NCBI GenBank assembly: GCA_015491585.1
Contig: WFVQ01000040.1
Coordinates: 1-8,122, forward strand
Origin: Deltaproteobacteria bacterium
Lineage (GTDB): Bacteria > Desulfobacterota > Dissulfuribacteria > Dissulfuribacterales > S140-46
DNA: 8,122 bases
Direction of reading: 5' to 3'
Below are positions 5,432 through 8,122 of this stretch, piece by piece (positions within the stretch are counted from its first letter, which is position 1; the number at the start of each line of letters is the position of its first letter). The position numbers were made by a program, and so were the translations under genes. The notes under the pieces are model-generated. The model saw nothing but the letters and a program-made list of their open reading frames with translations. It did not search any database and was not told where the DNA came from.

Positions 5432-6211
5432 ATGCCACGCATGACAGGTGCCCTTACGCCTCTCGTGCTGTGGGGCGCCGTCCTGCTCGCGGGGCTGTCG
5501 CCGTTCCACCCTGCAGTCAGCCTGGCTCAGGCGAGCGAATCAATGCAGCCCCCTCCTCCGGTGGCCAGGGCGCAGTTCCAGTGGAATGACGCCGTGTACA
5601 CCGTGGAACTCCTGCCTGGAAGGGATGCCGAAGTGACCGAGGGAGCGGCCTGGTGTGCCAACCCCGAGGAGGCTGGACCGGAGCTCGCGGGATCCTGCGA
5701 GATCGTCTTACGGAAAGACGGCAGGCAGGTCTCGTCGGTACGCCTCGAAGGGTGCTTGTTTATCCGTTCAGACCAAGGATGGGGTGCGCCTGGCCCGCCG
5801 CTCTCGCTGCTGCCCAGGCCACATGGGCTGCCGGTGGTGGTGGCTCCAAGATACCGCGACTGCAACGGCTATATCTTCAGGCTATTCGCTATCACAGACG
5901 GCTATGGCGGCCTCGAGCTGAGGCTGCTGCTCCTGGATGGCGCCGCCGGGGTGGCGGGCTCCAGGGTGTGGCTTGTGCCTCCAGGAAGGCCGCCCGCGGC
6001 CGGGATCTGGATCGAGGGTTACGACAACCAGCTCCTCGGATGGTTCCTCCGCCACTTTCAGCAGGTCGAAGGCGAAGAGTATGGGCTCGTAGGGCTCTAT
6101 TCCGAAGCCGGTGGCACCTATGCCCGCATGAGGCAAATGCTCAATTCGGAGGGCCGCTTCCGCGGCGCAGCACCATCTTCCAGCTCCGGGGCGCTGCGGA
6201 AGGCTCCCTGA
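5432..6211 (+). CDS. Secreted four-cysteine protein of unknown function
   Basis: A 259-residue product that I do not recognise. It begins with a clear Sec signal peptide (hydrophobic 8-32, cleavage likely after LAQA near 34). The mature part is rich in beta-prone segments and Pro/Gly and carries four cysteines (75, 89, 108, 144), which fits two disulfides in the periplasm. There is no lipobox cysteine near the signal end and no second membrane helix. The last 20 residues are Ser/Arg-rich and read through the end of the convergent aat gene. It starts 6 bases after the SIMPL stop, with GAGG formed by that stop region only 4 bases before the ATG, so translation is probably coupled. A second in-frame ATG (5441) is possible. 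Function may be tied to the SIMPL protein. Confidence 0.7.
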   Translation: MPRMTGALTPLVLWGAVLLAGLSPFHPAVSLAQASESMQPPPPVARAQFQWNDAVYTVELLPGRDAEVTEGAAWCANPEEAGPELAGSCEIVLRKDGRQVSSVRLEGCLFIRSDQGWGAPGPPLSLLPRPHGLPVVVAPRYRDCNGYIFRLFAITDGYGGLELRLLLLDGAAGVAGSRVWLVPPGRPPAAGIWIEGYDNQLLGWFLRHFQQVEGEEYGLVGLYSEAGGTYARMRQMLNSEGRFRGAAPSSSSGALRKAP

Positions 6212-6854
6212 TGAGCCTCGACAGCATCGGCAGGAACGAGGCCCTGGATATATGGCGAGCTCCAAACCGCTCCAGGTGGTGCGTATGGAGCTGGCAGTCT
6301 ATGAGGCCGAACTCCCACTCTTCGAGCCGCTTCACCAGCTCCACGAAGGCGCACTTCGAGGCCTCTGGCTCCACCATGAACATGGACTCGCCGTAGAACA
6401 CCCTCCCAAGTGCCACGCCGTACAGTCCGCCAACCAGCCTTCCTTCCAGCCAGGTCTCTACGCTGTGGGCGAGCCCAAGTCCGTGAAGCGTCTTGTAAGC
6501 CTCTATCATCTCCGGCACCAGCCAGGTTCCCTCGCCCCTCTCCACCCGCACTCTTGAACACATCTCTATTACCTCGCCGAAGGCGTGATCCAGGGTGATA
6601 TGAAAAGGGGAACGGCGCATGAAACGGCGCAGGCGTCTTGGCACATGGAGCTCATGAGGGAAAAGGACGAAGCGGGGGTCCGGCGACCACCACAAGATGG
6701 GATCGCCTGGATTGTACCAAGGGAATATGCCAAGGGCGTAAGCCACGAGCAGCCGTTGGGGGGAGAGGTCTCCCCCCACGGCCAGGAGCCCGTCTTCCCT
6801 GGCCAGCTCAGGGGCAGGAAACGAGAGCTCTTCGCCGAGCCTGAAGACGGGCAT
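6141..6854 (-). CDS. aat: Aat: leucyl/phenylalanyl-tRNA--protein transferase
   Basis: Transfers Leu or Phe from aminoacyl-tRNA to the N-terminal Arg or Lys of proteins, making N-degrons for ClpS/ClpAP in the cytoplasm. The 237-residue length is normal. Motifs in order: GLLAVGGDLS (22-31), YALGIFPWY (39-47), WWSPDPR (55-61), W111, GLYGVALGRVFYGESMF (143-159) with Phe153 and Glu156, ASKCAF (165-170) and LIDCQ (184-188) with Asp186 and Gln188. These residues align with E. coli Aat catalytic and substrate-pocket positions. The start ATG lies 9 bases after the trpB-type stop with no clear ribosome site, so it is probably translated by coupling in the same operon. Its C-terminal coding end overlaps the convergent secreted-protein gene by 71 bases; the tail length is like that of E. 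coli Aat, so the overlap seems genuine. Confidence 0.95.
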   Translation of the reverse strand: MPVFRLGEELSFPAPELAREDGLLAVGGDLSPQRLLVAYALGIFPWYNPGDPILWWSPDPRFVLFPHELHVPRRLRRFMRRSPFHITLDHAFGEVIEMCSRVRVERGEGTWLVPEMIEAYKTLHGLGLAHSVETWLEGRLVGGLYGVALGRVFYGESMFMVEPEASKCAFVELVKRLEEWEFGLIDCQLHTHHLERFGARHISRASFLPMLSRLIREPSAAPRSWKMVLRRGSGPPN

Positions 6855-6863
6855 GGGCAGGCG

Positions 6864-8122
6864 TCAAATGCCTGTGGGGAACTTGGGCAGGTCCTTGAGG
6901 GCCTCCTTTATCATCTCCTCGGGATACTCGTAGTCCTCCAAGCGCCCTTCGAGGTAGTCGTCGTAGGCGGCGAGGTCGAAGTGGCCGTGACCGCTGAAAC
7001 AGCAGACTATGCACTTCTCCTCGCCTGTCTCCTTGCACTTCAGGGCCTCGTCTATCACCCCCTTGATGGCATGGGAGGTCTCGGGCGCAGGGATCACGCC
7101 CTCGGTCCTGGCGAACAGGACCGCTGCCTCGAAGACCGGATTCTGGGTGTAGGCCCTGGCCTTTATGATCCCTGAGTGGACCAGGTTGCAGAGGATAGGG
7201 GCATCGCCGTGGTACCTGAGCCCGCCGGCGTGGATGCCAGGGGGTTCGAAGGTGTGTCCCAGGGTGTGCATCAACAGGAGCGGGGTCATGCCAGCAGTAT
7301 CGCCGAAGTCGTACTGGTAGATACCCTTGGTAAGTGTAGGGCAGCTCTTCGGCTCTATGCCTATGATCTCAACCTCGCTCTTGCCGTCGATCTTGTCCTT
7401 GACGAACGGTATGGCCATACCGGCGAAGTTGGAGCCGCCTCCAACGCAGCCGATCACTACGTCGGCCTTGTCGTCCACCAGGTCGAGCTGCTTCTTGGTC
7501 TCCAGGCCGATTACGGTCTGGTGGAGCAAGACATGGTTGAGCACGCTTCCCAGGGCGTAGTTGGTGTCCTCGTGGGTCGCCGCATCCTCCACCGCCTCGG
7601 AGATGGCGATGCCGAGGCTCCCCTTGGAGTCCGGATTCTTCTCAAGTATCGCCCTGCCCGCCTGGGTCTTGTCCGTGGGCGAGGCGAAGACCTCGCCGTC
7701 CCATATGTGCATGAGGACGCGCCGATATGGCTTCTGGTGGTAGCTCACCTTGACCATGTAGACCGTGCACTTGATATCGAAGAGCTTGCACGCAAATGAG
7801 AGCGCCGAACCCCACTGCCCAGCTCCCGTCTCGGTGGCCAGCCTGCTCACCCCGGCCTGCTTGTTGTAGTAGGCCTGGGCCACCGCCGTGTTGGGCTTGT
7901 GGCTGCCCGGGGGGCTCACCCCCTCGTTCTTGTAGTAAATTCTCGCCGGAGTGCCCAGGGCCTTCTCCAGGTTCCTGGCCCTTATGAGAGGACTCGGCCT
8001 CCAGAGCTTGTAGATCTCCCTAACTGGACCGGGGATCTCTATCCACGGCTCGCTGCTCATCTCCTGGGCTATGAGCGCATCCGGGAAGATGGGCTTGAGG
8101 TCGTCCGGACCAACCGGCTGGC
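6864..8122 (-). CDS. trpB: TrpB2-type tryptophan synthase beta chain, 5' end beyond window
   Basis: PLP enzyme making L-tryptophan from indole and L-serine. The frame is open to the right edge, giving 418 visible residues. About 20 of these (QPVGPDDLKPIFPDALIAQE) lie before the first in-window Met and match the usual TrpB2 N-terminus, so the real start is outside. Counting from that Met (8060), motifs are GSHKPNTA with the PLP lysine K55, ETGAGQWG (77-84), the phosphate-binding GGGSN (207-211) and GLRYHGDAP. The SHKPN form (not HKINN), the extended N-terminus and the extra internal segments mark the class-2 family, which usually acts without TrpA; a related serine- or threonine-linked role has been considered for some members. 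No other trp gene is visible; aat follows after 9 bases. Confidence 0.95.
   Translation of the reverse strand, partial: QPVGPDDLKPIFPDALIAQEMSSEPWIEIPGPVREIYKLWRPSPLIRARNLEKALGTPARIYYKNEGVSPPGSHKPNTAVAQAYYNKQAGVSRLATETGAGQWGSALSFACKLFDIKCTVYMVKVSYHQKPYRRVLMHIWDGEVFASPTDKTQAGRAILEKNPDSKGSLGIAISEAVEDAATHEDTNYALGSVLNHVLLHQTVIGLETKKQLDLVDDKADVVIGCVGGGSNFAGMAIPFVKDKIDGKSEVEIIGIEPKSCPTLTKGIYQYDFGDTAGMTPLLLMHTLGHTFEPPGIHAGGLRYHGDAPILCNLVHSGIIKARAYTQNPVFEAAVLFARTEGVIPAPETSHAIKGVIDEALKCKETGEEKCIVCCFSGHGHFDLAAYDDYLEGRLEDYEYPEEMIKEALKDLPKFPTGI

Noticed and set aside
6585..7799. Two consecutive plus-strand frames opposite aat and trpB
   Set aside because: They lie antisense to two strongly identified genes, show no family motif and have biased Val/Gly/Glu-rich composition.

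Overview
This is an ordinary-looking chromosomal window from a GC-rich bacterium. The coding parts look roughly 60% GC, with frequent AGG (Arg) and ATA (Ile) codons. A short-form ThiC-family enzyme, a class-2 (TrpB2-type) tryptophan synthase beta chain and an Aat transferase together suggest an anaerobic Gram-negative lineage, for example Desulfobacterota or a relative. That placement is inference; nothing in the window names the organism. I see no phage, insertion sequence, tRNA, rRNA or CRISPR array.

Left part (1-2203): a thiD-like kinase reads leftward off the window edge. It is divergent from a ThiC-family radical SAM gene reading right. Between them lies a short promoter region with no visible TPP riboswitch. 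Several residues that line the ThiC active site are changed, so the enzyme may be the paralogue 5-hydroxybenzimidazole synthase (BzaF type, lower ligand of B12) instead of the thiamin pyrimidine synthase.

Middle left (2178-3769, minus strand): a tightly coupled two-gene unit encodes an alpha/alpha-toroid protein (prenyltransferase/squalene-cyclase repeat fold), followed by a RimK-like ATP-grasp ligase whose ATG overlaps the toroid stop. The ligase gene runs 26 bases into the convergent thiC-family gene. This pair is the least explained and most interesting unit here.

Middle (3770-4127): an intergenic region, AT-rich at its toroid-gene end, with one stretch that is almost only A and C on the plus strand. 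It holds plausible divergent promoters.

Middle right (4128-6211, plus strand): three envelope genes form a likely operon. They are a short coiled-coil protein with one membrane helix, a SIMPL/DUF541 protein with an N-terminal anchor, and a secreted four-cysteine protein of unknown function.

Right part (6141-8122, minus strand): a trpB2-type gene entering from the right edge is followed after 9 bases by aat, the N-degron-forming leucyl/phenylalanyl transferase. The end of aat overlaps the end of the secreted-protein gene by 71 bases. The window therefore has two pairs of convergent genes with overlapping ends and very compact spacing overall.
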